The notes under the pieces are model-generated. The model did no database searches, was not told where the DNA came from, and worked only from the letters and a program-made list of their open reading frames with translations. Position numbers and translations under genes: made by a program. Below are positions 24,654 through 32,071 of a stretch of 41,932 nt of DNA, piece after piece. How positions within the stretch are numbered: the stretch's first letter is position 1; each line of letters begins with the position of its first letter. The DNA is taken from positions 1 to 41,932 of the forward strand of contig VAXG01000112.1 of NCBI GenBank assembly GCA_005883355.1, in the 5' to 3' direction. The stretch is from Actinomycetota bacterium. Its GTDB lineage: Bacteria > Actinomycetota > Thermoleophilia > Gaiellales > Gaiellaceae.

Positions 24654-25498
24654 CGGGCCAGCTTTCTACGGCTGCGGGCGAGCAGGGCCTTGGCGGCGAG
24701 GCTCGCGACGAGGACGAAGGCCATCAGCACCAACGCTGCCGCCCAGGCCTGCTGGTGCAGCGCCGGATCGGGCTGCTCGGAGTAGGTGAAGATGAGAACC
24801 GGGATGTTCGGTAGGGCCTTCGTCACGTCGGTCTGGACCGTGTTGGCGAAGATCGAGCTCGTGAACAGCAGCGGAGCGGTCTCGCCCGCTGCGCGCGCTA
24901 CCGCGAGCACCGTCCCGGTGAGAATGCCGCCGACGCTCGAGGGAAGGATCACGCCGACGACTGTGCGCCACCGCCGGACTCCGAGCGCGAGACTCGCCTC
25001 CCTCAGTGTGCCCGGCACGAGGAGCAGGACTTCCTGCGTGGCTCGCGCGATCAGGGGGAGCATGATCACCGCCAGCGCGAACGCGCCCGCGTAGCCGCTC
25101 TGCGTGTGTCCGATCACGAGCAGGGCGTAGACGAAGATGCCGATCACGATCGTGGGCAGCCCTGCGAGGACGTCGATCACGACCTGAATCGGGACCGCCA
25201 GACGGCGGGGCGCGAACTCGGTGAGATAGATCGCGGTCAGGACGCCGACGGGGAGCGCCATAGCCGTCGCCAGCAACACGAGCAACGCAGTCCCGACCAA
25301 CGCGTTCGCGATACCGCCGCCGGGCTGCCCGAACAGCGCCTGCGGCTTCGTGAAGAAATCCCAACTGACCGCGCCGGCACCTCGTCGTGCAACGGAGATC
25401 ACCACGACCGCGAGCGCTGCGACGGCGACGAGGGCGGCCACCGTCGCGAGGACTTCCATCGCGCGATTCATGACTCGGCGGCGGCGGTACCGGCTCAT
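24650..25498 (-). CDS. pstA: Phosphate ABC transporter permease PstA
   Basis: This is a 282-residue protein with six helices and the binding-protein-dependent permease EAA loop ([20 protein letters not shown]). Other PstA phrases are [25 protein letters not shown] and [13 protein letters not shown]. The annotated ATG 25498 is the last codon of the intergenic repeat and has no Shine-Dalgarno sequence. Internal ATGs at residues 10 and 14 (MNRAMEV) remain possible. It is coupled downstream to pstB but, unusually, separated from pstC by the 183-bp repeat. Confidence 0.95.
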   Translation of the reverse strand: MSRYRRRRVMNRAMEVLATVAALVAVAALAVVVISVARRGAGAVSWDFFTKPQALFGQPGGGIANALVGTALLVLLATAMALPVGVLTAIYLTEFAPRRLAVPIQVVIDVLAGLPTIVIGIFVYALLVIGHTQSGYAGAFALAVIMLPLIARATQEVLLLVPGTLREASLALGVRRWRTVVGVILPSSVGGILTGTVLAVARAAGETAPLLFTSSIFANTVQTDVTKALPNIPVLIFTYSEQPDPALHQQAWAAALVLMAFVLVASLAAKALLARSRRKLAR

Positions 25499-25684
25499 CG
25501 GCCGCCCTCTGGGCGATGAGCGAGGGAAGGGGCAACGGGGGAAACCGTGCGGTTTCCCCGCTTCTTCTCGTCAGCCCACGCGGTGATCTCAGCGGCGCGG
25601 GGACTGAGGCGATCCCTAAAGAAGGGGGCTCGTGGGGGAAACATGGTTTCCCTCACGGGAGGAGCCGAAGGCGAGCGACGTTCA
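25494..25684 (-). repeat. 191-bp hairpin-rich intergenic repeat, copy B (inside the pst operon)
   Basis: This element runs from the pstC stop (TGA, 25682-25684) to the pstA start (ATG, 25498). It matches copy A at 11822-12013 in the same orientation relative to its genes, at about 86 percent identity. The stems are kept although loops changed. GGGGAAACCG/CGGTTTCCCC now closes on CA. The terminal stem CTCATCG/CGATGAG has a new inner CGCCC/GGGCG pair. A 49-codon frame from the ATG in the first palindrome ends in a TGA that overlaps the pstA ATG, as in copy A. The upstream part of the frame is broken by a one-base gap. Confidence 0.85.
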
Positions 25685-26650
25685 TTCTCGCGTTCCCCGG
25701 AGTGGGTCGAAGCGGCGCACGATGACCTGAGCGATCAGGTTGGCGATCAGGCCGAGGACGAGCAAGATTGCGGCGAGGTAGAGCAACGACGACGTTTCGA
25801 TTCCCGAGCCCGCTCCCTGGTAACTGGAGGCGATCTTGCTGGCGAGCGTGTCCGCAGGCGGGAACAGCGACCAGCCGATCCGGGTTCCGCCGCCGATCAC
25901 CTGCGTCACCGCGATCGCTTCGCCGACCGCGCGACCGAGCCCGAGGATCACGGCAGCAGCAATGCCCGACCGCGTTGCAGGCAGGATCACGCCGCGCACC
26001 ATCTCCCAGCGCGTTGCGCCGAGGGCCAGGGCCCCCTCCTCGAGGTCCGACGGCACACCCAGAAAGAGCTCGCGGCTGATCGAAGCGACGATCGGGACGA
26101 TCATGATCGTGAGGATCACGGCAGCGGTGAACAATCCCTGGCCCGTCTGCTGTGGATCGCCGAAGAGTGGGATGAAGCCGAGCGTGCTGTGCAACCACGG
26201 CTCCACGTGGTGGGCGAGGAAGGGCCCGAGCACGAGAATCCCCCACAGTCCAAGCACGACGCTCGGGATCGCAGCCAGTAACTCGACAAGCGACCCGACG
26301 ATGCCGCGTACCCCACGTGGCGCGAGCTCGCTCAGATACAGGCCGATCGCGATCGCGAGCGGCGTCGCGATGACCAGCGCGACGAGTGAGCTGACCGCGG
26401 TGCCGTAGATGAACGGCAGCGCTCCGAAGACGTGCTTGACCGGGTCCCAGGCGCGTGCCGTCACGAAGCCGAGCCCGAACCGGTCGAAGGAGGGGCCCGC
26501 CAAAGCGACGATCTTCCAGGCGATCGCCCCCACGAGGACGAGGCAGGCCAGCGCGGCGGCCAGCGTCAGGCCATGGAGGGAGAGATCCCCGAGGCGGCCC
26601 CGCAAGCGGCGGCGGGCCTGCAGCGGGCTCGTCGTCGGAACGGCGCTCAC
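25682..26650 (-). CDS. pstC: Phosphate ABC transporter permease PstC
   Basis: This is a 322-residue protein with six helices, the PstC-typical GALPFIYGTAVSSLVALVIA and ELLAAIPSVVLGLWGILV, and the EAA loop (DLEEGALALGATRWEMVRGV). The start is GTG 26650. It is the first gene of the minus-strand phosphate operon and diverges from pstS, with the PHO box in between. The C-terminus RFDPLRGTRE ends in the TGA that opens the intergenic repeat. Confidence 0.96.
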   Translation of the reverse strand: MSAVPTTSPLQARRRLRGRLGDLSLHGLTLAAALACLVLVGAIAWKIVALAGPSFDRFGLGFVTARAWDPVKHVFGALPFIYGTAVSSLVALVIATPLAIAIGLYLSELAPRGVRGIVGSLVELLAAIPSVVLGLWGILVLGPFLAHHVEPWLHSTLGFIPLFGDPQQTGQGLFTAAVILTIMIVPIVASISRELFLGVPSDLEEGALALGATRWEMVRGVILPATRSGIAAAVILGLGRAVGEAIAVTQVIGGGTRIGWSLFPPADTLASKIASSYQGAGSGIETSSLLYLAAILLVLGLIANLIAQVIVRRFDPLRGTRE

Positions 26651-26692
26651 CAGCGCGCGAGCCTACTGACCCGGTGCGCGTCCGCGGCCGCC

Positions 26693-26732
26693 GTTCACCA
26701 CATTGTCACCGGCTTGCAACCACCGTTCTTCC
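26693..26732. promoter_or_regulatory. PHO box of four 11-bp direct repeats between pstC and pstS
   Basis: GTTCACC at 26693, TGTCACC at 26704, TGCAACC at 26715 and TTCTTCC at 26726 are spaced exactly 11 bp apart. This is the direct-repeat architecture bound by PhoP/PhoB/RegX3-type regulators, and GTTCACC is the Streptomyces consensus unit. The first two or three units are good and the fourth is weak. It is the only regulatory gap between the divergent pstC and pstS genes, so it should activate both under phosphate limitation through the response regulator at 28490. Confidence 0.75.
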
Positions 26733-26780
26733 CACGCGAGGAAGGAGCCACGGCACGCTTGGCGGGACGTGAACAAACGA

Positions 26781-26786
26781 GAGGAG
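26781..26786 (+). promoter_or_regulatory. Ribosome binding site deciding the pstS TTG start
   Basis: GAGGAG five bases before TTG 26792 places the pstS start at its signal peptide and excludes the long upstream frame from 26432, which is a shadow of pstC. Confidence 0.7.
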
Positions 26787-26791
26787 CAATC

Positions 26792-27817
26792 TTGACTCGC
26801 AGGACACTGGCCGTCCTCACCGCGATCGGCGCGGCGCTCGTCGTCACCACCGGAGCCGGCGCCGGGGCTTCTGCCGGATCCCTCACGGGCGCCGGGAGCT
26901 CGTTCGTCGCGCCGCTCGTGTCGGCGTGGATACCGAAGGTCGATGCGGCCTACGGCATCAAGATGACATACGGGCCGATCGGCTCCGGCGGCGGCATCAA
27001 CGCAATCACCAACCGGACCGTCGACTTCGGCGCGAGCGATGCGCCGCTCACCCCCGACCAGTTCGCCGCCTGCAAGGGTTGCGTGCAGATTCCATGGGCT
27101 CTGTCGGCAACGTCGCTCGCCTACCGTGGCGACGGACTGCCCGATCATCTCAAGCTCGACGGCAACGCCGTCGCGGGAATCTTCCTCGGAACGATCAAGA
27201 AGTGGAACGACCCGGCGCTCAAGAGACTGAACAAAGGGACGACGCTGCCGGACCTCGCGATCACCGTCATCCACCGAAGCGACAACAGCGGCACGACCTA
27301 CAACCTCACCGAGTACCTGAACAGCGTCAGCAGGCAATGGAAGAGTGGTATCGGCAAAGGTGTCGCCGTCAACTGGCCCGCCGGGGTCGGCGCGCGCGGA
27401 AGCTCGGGAGTGGCCGCCACACTCAGCCAGACGAACGGCGGCATCACCTACGTCGACGTCGCGTATTCACTCAAGAACCATTTCAAGATCGCGGCAGTCA
27501 AGAATCGCGCCGGTGTGTTTCAGCTACCGGGCCTGCGGGCGATCGCAGCAGCAGGCGCAACGATCCTTCGAGTAGCGCCAGGGAACAGCGGCATTTCAAT
27601 CGTCAACCCGGCGAAGCGTGAGCCGCTCGCCTACCCGATCTGCACCTTCACCTACGTCATCGTTCCCACGAGCACGGCGAAGGCCAAAGAACTGAAGCAG
27701 CTCGTTCGCTGGGCGGTCACGAAAGGCCAGGCCTCCGGGCCGAAGCTGCTGTTCTCGCCGCTCCCGAGTGTGGTGCTGAAGGCGTCGATCAAGACACTGA
27801 ACTCGGTGCACTCATAG
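26792..27817 (+). CDS. pstS: Phosphate-binding protein PstS
   Basis: This is a 341-residue protein from TTG 26792 behind GAGGAG. The signal peptide (RRTLAVLTAIGAALVVTTGA) is followed directly by LTGAGSSFVAPLVSAWI. Phosphate-site motifs are GAGSSF, GSGGGINAI, DFGASDAPL and HRSDNSGTTYNLTEYL. There is no lipobox cysteine, so it seems to be secreted or held by another anchor rather than a lipoprotein, unlike most Gram-positive PstS. It is divergent from pstC. Its 3' end overlaps the convergent histidine kinase gene by 29 bp. Confidence 0.96.
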   Translation: MTRRTLAVLTAIGAALVVTTGAGAGASAGSLTGAGSSFVAPLVSAWIPKVDAAYGIKMTYGPIGSGGGINAITNRTVDFGASDAPLTPDQFAACKGCVQIPWALSATSLAYRGDGLPDHLKLDGNAVAGIFLGTIKKWNDPALKRLNKGTTLPDLAITVIHRSDNSGTTYNLTEYLNSVSRQWKSGIGKGVAVNWPAGVGARGSSGVAATLSQTNGGITYVDVAYSLKNHFKIAAVKNRAGVFQLPGLRAIAAAGATILRVAPGNSGISIVNPAKREPLAYPICTFTYVIVPTSTAKAKELKQLVRWAVTKGQASGPKLLFSPLPSVVLKASIKTLNSVHS

Positions 27818-28478
27818 AGAACCTGCACTGAACGGTGAGCCCGTGACCCGGACCACCGGTCGCCTCGACCTCGCCGCCGGCCGCCGTGACCACGTGCTTC
27901 ACGATCGCGAGACCGAGGCCCGTGCCCCTCGAGGCGCGGGCCCGGTCGCTCCGGTAGAACCGCTCGAAGAGCCTGGCCAGCTCGTCCTCCTCCACTCCGC
28001 GGCCGTCGTCGGCGGCCGCAAGAACGCCGGCGCGAGCCGAGAGCGTCAGCGTCGAGCCCGGTCCGGCGTACCGAATCGAGTTCTCCGCCAGGTTCTCGGC
28101 GACGATCTGCAGCATTCGCCGGCGGAGCGGCAGCTCGACCTCCTCGTCGGCTTCGATTCGGATCGTGACGTCCGCGCGCTCGGCACTGTCGGCGAGCCGA
28201 TCGCGAACGTCCTCCAGTACCGGCAGCGCCGCCGTCGAGCCGAGGGCGACGACCTCGCGGCCGCTCTCGAGCTCGGAGAGGAAGAGAACGTCGTCGACCA
28301 GCTCGCTCATCTCCTCGACCTGCTCCCGAGCCTGGGCAAGCAGTGCGTCGCCGTCGGCGCCCGGAAGCGACGCCGATTCGAGCAACGCGAGGAGTCGCGC
28401 GAGCGGCGTGCGCAGCTCGTGGGACACTGCCGCGGTGAAGCCGACCCGCAGCTCCTCGTAGGTCCGTGTCTCTTCCAT
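27789..28478 (-). CDS. Sensor-less histidine kinase of the phosphate island
   Basis: This is a 229-residue kinase core. The H box AVSHELRTPLARLL has phospho-acceptor His 20. It continues with the DHp helix, N box IVAENLAENSIRYAG, G1 AAADDGRGVEEDEL, F box LFERFYRS and G2 GTGLGLAIVKHVV. There is no membrane helix or sensor domain before the H box, so it is a soluble kinase. Input may come from a partner such as PhoU-PstB. The ATG is only 11 bp from the divergent response regulator start. The probable function is PhoR/SenX3-like control of the PHO box, inferred from the neighbourhood. Confidence 0.88.
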   Translation of the reverse strand: MEETRTYEELRVGFTAAVSHELRTPLARLLALLESASLPGADGDALLAQAREQVEEMSELVDDVLFLSELESGREVVALGSTAALPVLEDVRDRLADSAERADVTIRIEADEEVELPLRRRMLQIVAENLAENSIRYAGPGSTLTLSARAGVLAAADDGRGVEEDELARLFERFYRSDRARASRGTGLGLAIVKHVVTAAGGEVEATGGPGHGLTVQCRFSMSAPSSVS

Positions 28479-28489
28479 CAGAGACGAGT

Positions 28490-29188
28490 ATGGCCAAGGT
28501 CCTGATCGTCGAGGACGATTCCGTCATCGCGGATGGAATGGCCAAACACCTCGAAGCGGCGGGGTTCGACCCCGTCGTCGTCGGCAAAGGCGACCAGGGG
28601 CTCGCCCGGTTGCGCTTCGAGCGCCCGGATGTCTGTGTCCTCGACCTGATGCTCCCCGGCCGTGACGGCTGGAGCATCATCGAGAGCGCCCGGGCGGAAG
28701 GGATTCCGACTCCTATCGTCGTGGTCAGCGCCCGAGGCACGGAACACGACCGCGTACATGCGCTCGAGATAGGAGCTGACGACTACCTCGTGAAGCCGTT
28801 CTCCATGAACGAGCTCGTCGCTCGCGTGCGTGCAGCGTCCCGGCGCGCACTGCGCCGCGACGATGCGCAGCGAGGCGACCCGATCGAGATCGAGGAGCTG
28901 CTCATCGATCCACGCGAGATGCAGGCGTTCGTCGACGGCGAGAGCGCAGGACTCACTCCGACGGAGTTCCGGCTCCTCTATCAACTGGCACTCGAACGCG
29001 GGCGTGTCCTCACCCGCGACGAGCTGCTGCAGAAGATCTGGGGTCGCCGTGAGGCCCACCGCGACCGCACGGTCGACGTCTTCGTGCGGCGATTGCGCGA
29101 CAAGATCGACCGCCGTGCACCCCGCCACACGTTCATCCAGACGCGCTACGGGGTCGGATACCGGCTCGACCCAGTCACGAAGGAGTGA
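28490..29188 (+). CDS. OmpR/PhoB-family response regulator (PhoP/RegX3-like)
   Basis: This is a 232-residue protein from ATG 28490. The receiver domain has acidic pair ED8-D10, phospho-acceptor Asp 52 in VCVLDLMLPGRDG, Ser 80 and Lys 102 in DDYLVKPF. A winged helix (about 130-230) contains LTPTEFRLLYQLALERGRVL and RTVDVFVRRLRDKI. This is a typical PhoB/RegX3 regulator and the likely binder of the 11-bp repeats at 26693. The stop overlaps the convergent 91-residue gene by 14 bp. The regulator and the kinase lie on opposite strands. Confidence 0.93.
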   Translation: MAKVLIVEDDSVIADGMAKHLEAAGFDPVVVGKGDQGLARLRFERPDVCVLDLMLPGRDGWSIIESARAEGIPTPIVVVSARGTEHDRVHALEIGADDYLVKPFSMNELVARVRAASRRALRRDDAQRGDPIEIEELLIDPREMQAFVDGESAGLTPTEFRLLYQLALERGRVLTRDELLQKIWGRREAHRDRTVDVFVRRLRDKIDRRAPRHTFIQTRYGVGYRLDPVTKE

Positions 29189-29450
29189 GGGAGGCCACGG
29201 TGCGCCGCCCATCCGCCTCATAGACCACGTCGACCGTCTCGTGCCGACGGTAGCTACCCGCGACGCCGAGGAACATCGACAGCCAGCGGAGCGGGCCCAG
29301 ACGACCCTCCTGGGCAAGCTCGCGGCGGAAGACGAGCTCGTCGCCGAGCCGGTCGAAGTCGCGCCCGGCCTCCTGCCGGACGCCGTTCACGTACACCTCG
29401 TAACTATCTCCCACCCCGAGCGGTAGGTGGACGCGCGACCGTTCCTCCAC
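29175..29450 (-). CDS. 91-residue protein divergent from ctaC
   Basis: This 91-residue protein starts at GTG 29450. Its order is LGVGDSYEVYVNGVRQEAGRDF then DELVFRRELAQEGRLGPLRW, FLGVAGSYRRHETVDVVY. It looks like a small beta-rich domain of a type seen beside oxidase genes in actinobacteria, from recollection and without a Pfam name I can give. There is no signal peptide or helix. Only 10 bp separate its start from that of ctaC. It overlaps the response regulator stop on the other side. Function unknown. Confidence 0.65.
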   Translation of the reverse strand: MEERSRVHLPLGVGDSYEVYVNGVRQEAGRDFDRLGDELVFRRELAQEGRLGPLRWLSMFLGVAGSYRRHETVDVVYEADGRRTVASLTPS

Positions 29451-29460
29451 GTCTCATAGG

Positions 29461-30441
29461 ATGCCACCGCCGGTGAGGCGCAAAGCCCTTGTCCTCGTGC
29501 TTGCTCTCGGCGCCGCGCTGGCGCTGACGGCCGTCGCCTATGCAGGCAACGGCGGTTTCGCGCCGCCGACGCCCCACTCGCCCAACGCGAAGCGGATCAA
29601 CGACTCGTACGTCTGGATCTCGATCTTCACCGGTGCGATCTTCGTGCTCGTCGAGGGCTCGCTCGTCTGGTTCATCTTCAAGTACCGGCGGCGCGGGCGT
29701 CCACGCAGTGCGGAAGGACCGCAGATCCACGGCGCCACCCGGCTCGAGCTGATCTGGACGGCGGTGCCCGTTTTGATCCTCGCAACGATCGCGGGGTTCG
29801 TCTTCTACAAGCTGCCGGGCATCCAGGACGTGCCGAGCGCCAAGGCCGAGGGCGGTCCGCTCGTCGTCCAGGTGAACGCACATCAGTTCTACTGGCAGTT
29901 CACCTATCCCGATGGGCAGATCTCTATCGACGAGCTGCATGCACCGGTGAATCGAACGGTGCGCGTCGACATCACCTCTCAGGACGTCGACCACAGCTGG
30001 TGGGTTCCCGAGCTCGGCGGCAAGTTCGACGCGATCCCGGGTCACATGACCCACACGTGGTTCAAAGCCGACCAGGTCGGAACCTATCGCGGGAGATGCG
30101 GGGAGTTCTGCGGCGTCTTCCACGCCGCGATGAAGGCCGTCGTCGACGTGCAGTCGCAGGCCGACTACACCGCCTGGCTCGGCACTGCAGGGAGCGCACT
30201 CGGACGCGGCGAGTGGCAGGGCTCGTGCGCGAAGTGCCACGGGCTTCAGGGGCAGGGCGGCTTCGGCCCGAATATCTCGACCAACGCTCTGCTCACGCAG
30301 GGAGCGGGCCTCGAGCAGCTGATCCGGCAAGGGAGAAACGAGATGCCGCCGGTCGCGCACGGCTGGTCCAACGACCAGGTCCAGGCGCTCCTCGCCTACC
30401 TGAAGAAGAACGTCTACAAGGGGACGACCAGTGGCCGCTAG
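29461..30441 (+). CDS. ctaC: Cytochrome c oxidase subunit II fused to cytochrome c
   Basis: This is a 326-residue protein: signal or first helix (about 8-28), two helices of the hairpin (about 51-73 and 98-117), then a CuA cupredoxin domain with His 178, Cys 213, Glu 215, Cys 217, His 221 and Met 224 (CGEFCGVFHAAM), all present. A C-terminal class I cytochrome c has heme motif CAKCH (256-260) and Met 295 (EMPPV). This is the caa3 arrangement, in which the fused heme passes electrons to CuA. The start is ATG 29461. GTG 29473 is also possible. Confidence 0.96.
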   Translation: MPPPVRRKALVLVLALGAALALTAVAYAGNGGFAPPTPHSPNAKRINDSYVWISIFTGAIFVLVEGSLVWFIFKYRRRGRPRSAEGPQIHGATRLELIWTAVPVLILATIAGFVFYKLPGIQDVPSAKAEGGPLVVQVNAHQFYWQFTYPDGQISIDELHAPVNRTVRVDITSQDVDHSWWVPELGGKFDAIPGHMTHTWFKADQVGTYRGRCGEFCGVFHAAMKAVVDVQSQADYTAWLGTAGSALGRGEWQGSCAKCHGLQGQGGFGPNISTNALLTQGAGLEQLIRQGRNEMPPVAHGWSNDQVQALLAYLKKNVYKGTTSGR

Positions 30442-32071
30442 GGCGGAGGTAGAGCGGTACCGCCCGGACTGGCGCGAGGGACGCGTCATGAGCTGGATCA
30501 CGACGACCGACCACAAGCGGATCGGGATCCTCTACATCTGCACGTCACTCGTCTTCTTCGCAGCGGGCGGGATCCTCGCACTCCTCATGCGCGCACAGCT
30601 CGCGCAGGCGAACGAGCACTTCATCACGAAGCAGAGCTACAACGAGCTCTTCACGATCCACGGGACGACGATGATCTTTCTCGTCGTCGTTCCGATCTTT
30701 GCCGGGTTCGCGAACTTCCTGGTGCCGCTGATGATCGGGGCGCGCGACGTCGCCTTCCCGCGCCTCAATGCACTGTCGTACTGGCTCTTCCTCTTTGGCG
30801 GCATCGTCCTCTACCTCAGCTTCTTCGCCAAGTACGGCGCGTCGCGGTCCGGCTGGTACGCCTATCCGCCGCTCTCCGCCAACATGTTCTCGCTCGGCCA
30901 CGGCCAGGATCTCTGGATCCTGTCGCTGCACTTGCTGTCGCTCGGGTCTCTCATCGGTGCGATCAACTTCCTCGCCACGATCCACAACATGCGCGCGCCC
31001 GGAATGAGCTGGATGCGGATCCCGCTATTCGTGTGGTCGATCGAGATCTACTCGGCGCTGCTCGTCCTGGTGCTGCCGGTCCTCTCGGTCGGGCTCACCT
31101 TGCTCTTGCTCGACCGGCAGGCCGGCACACACTTCTTCGAGCCGCAGGGCGGGGGCAACGCCATCCTCTACCAGCACTTCTTCTGGTTCTTCGGCCACCC
31201 CGAGGTCTACGTCATGATCCTGCCCGCCATGGGGATCATCTCCGAGGTGATCCCGGTGTTCTCGCGCAAGCCGATCTTCGGGTACAAGGCGATCGCGTTC
31301 TCGACCGTGGCGATCGGGTTCTACTCGATGCTCGTCTGGGCCCACCACATGTTCAGCGTCGGGCTGCCGAACTTCCTGAACGTCTTCTTCATGCTCTCGT
31401 CGATGGTGATCGCCGTGCCGACGGGCGTGAAGATCTTCAACTGGCTCGCGACGACCTGGCGCGGCAACCTCATCTTCGACACGGCCATGCTCTGGGCTCT
31501 CGGCTTCATCGCTGTGTTCACGATCGGCGGCCTCTCGGGGATCTTCCTCGCCGCTTTCCCCGTGGACTGGCAGGTCACGGACACGTACTACGTCGTCGCG
31601 CACATGCACTACGTCCTCTTCGGTGGCTCGGTGTTCGGAATCTTCGCCGGCCTCTACTACTGGTGGCCCAAGATCTTCGGACGCATGCTCGACGAACGCT
31701 TGGGGAAGGCCCACTTCTGGCTCGTGTTCCTCGGCTTCAACCTGACCTTTTTCCCGCAGCACCTGCTCGGGCTCCTCGGCATGCCGCGACGCGTCTACAC
31801 GTACTCCGAGCACGGCCTCTGGCAGACCTACAACCTGATTTCGTCGATCGGCTCGGGCGTCATGGCGATCGCCCTGCTCGTGTTCGTCGTCAACGTCGTC
31901 CAGACGTCGCGCAAGGGCCCGCGAGCTGTGAACGACCCCTGGCTCGCGGACACGCTGGAGTGGTACACAACCTCGCCGCCGCCGCCGCACAACTTCGACC
32001 ACCTGCCCTACATCACGAGCGCGCGGCCGCTCCGCGACCTGCGGCGGCGCTTGGCGGAGACCCGTGGCTAG
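30431..32071 (+). CDS. ctaD: Cytochrome c oxidase subunit I (heme-copper A-type)
   Basis: This is a 546-residue protein starting at GTG 30431, 11 bp inside ctaC. Heme a and a3/CuB ligands are complete: His 77 (TIHGTTM), His 256 and Tyr 260 (FGHPEVYV, the cross-linked pair, with Glu 258 of the D channel), His 305-306 (AHHMFSVG), and His 391/393 (AHMHYVLFG). Twelve helices are expected. The HPEVY glutamate assigns it to A1-type oxidases. It forms the proton-pumping core with ctaC. The 3' end overlaps ctaB by 8 bp. Confidence 0.97.
   Translation: MAARAEVERYRPDWREGRVMSWITTTDHKRIGILYICTSLVFFAAGGILALLMRAQLAQANEHFITKQSYNELFTIHGTTMIFLVVVPIFAGFANFLVPLMIGARDVAFPRLNALSYWLFLFGGIVLYLSFFAKYGASRSGWYAYPPLSANMFSLGHGQDLWILSLHLLSLGSLIGAINFLATIHNMRAPGMSWMRIPLFVWSIEIYSALLVLVLPVLSVGLTLLLLDRQAGTHFFEPQGGGNAILYQHFFWFFGHPEVYVMILPAMGIISEVIPVFSRKPIFGYKAIAFSTVAIGFYSMLVWAHHMFSVGLPNFLNVFFMLSSMVIAVPTGVKIFNWLATTWRGNLIFDTAMLWALGFIAVFTIGGLSGIFLAAFPVDWQVTDTYYVVAHMHYVLFGGSVFGIFAGLYYWWPKIFGRMLDERLGKAHFWLVFLGFNLTFFPQHLLGLLGMPRRVYTYSEHGLWQTYNLISSIGSGVMAIALLVFVVNVVQTSRKGPRAVNDPWLADTLEWYTTSPPPPHNFDHLPYITSARPLRDLRRRLAETRG

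Noticed and set aside
27652..28740. 362-codon minus-strand frame over the kinase
   Set aside because: Out of frame with the H, N and G boxes. It is a shadow of the kinase and regulator genes.
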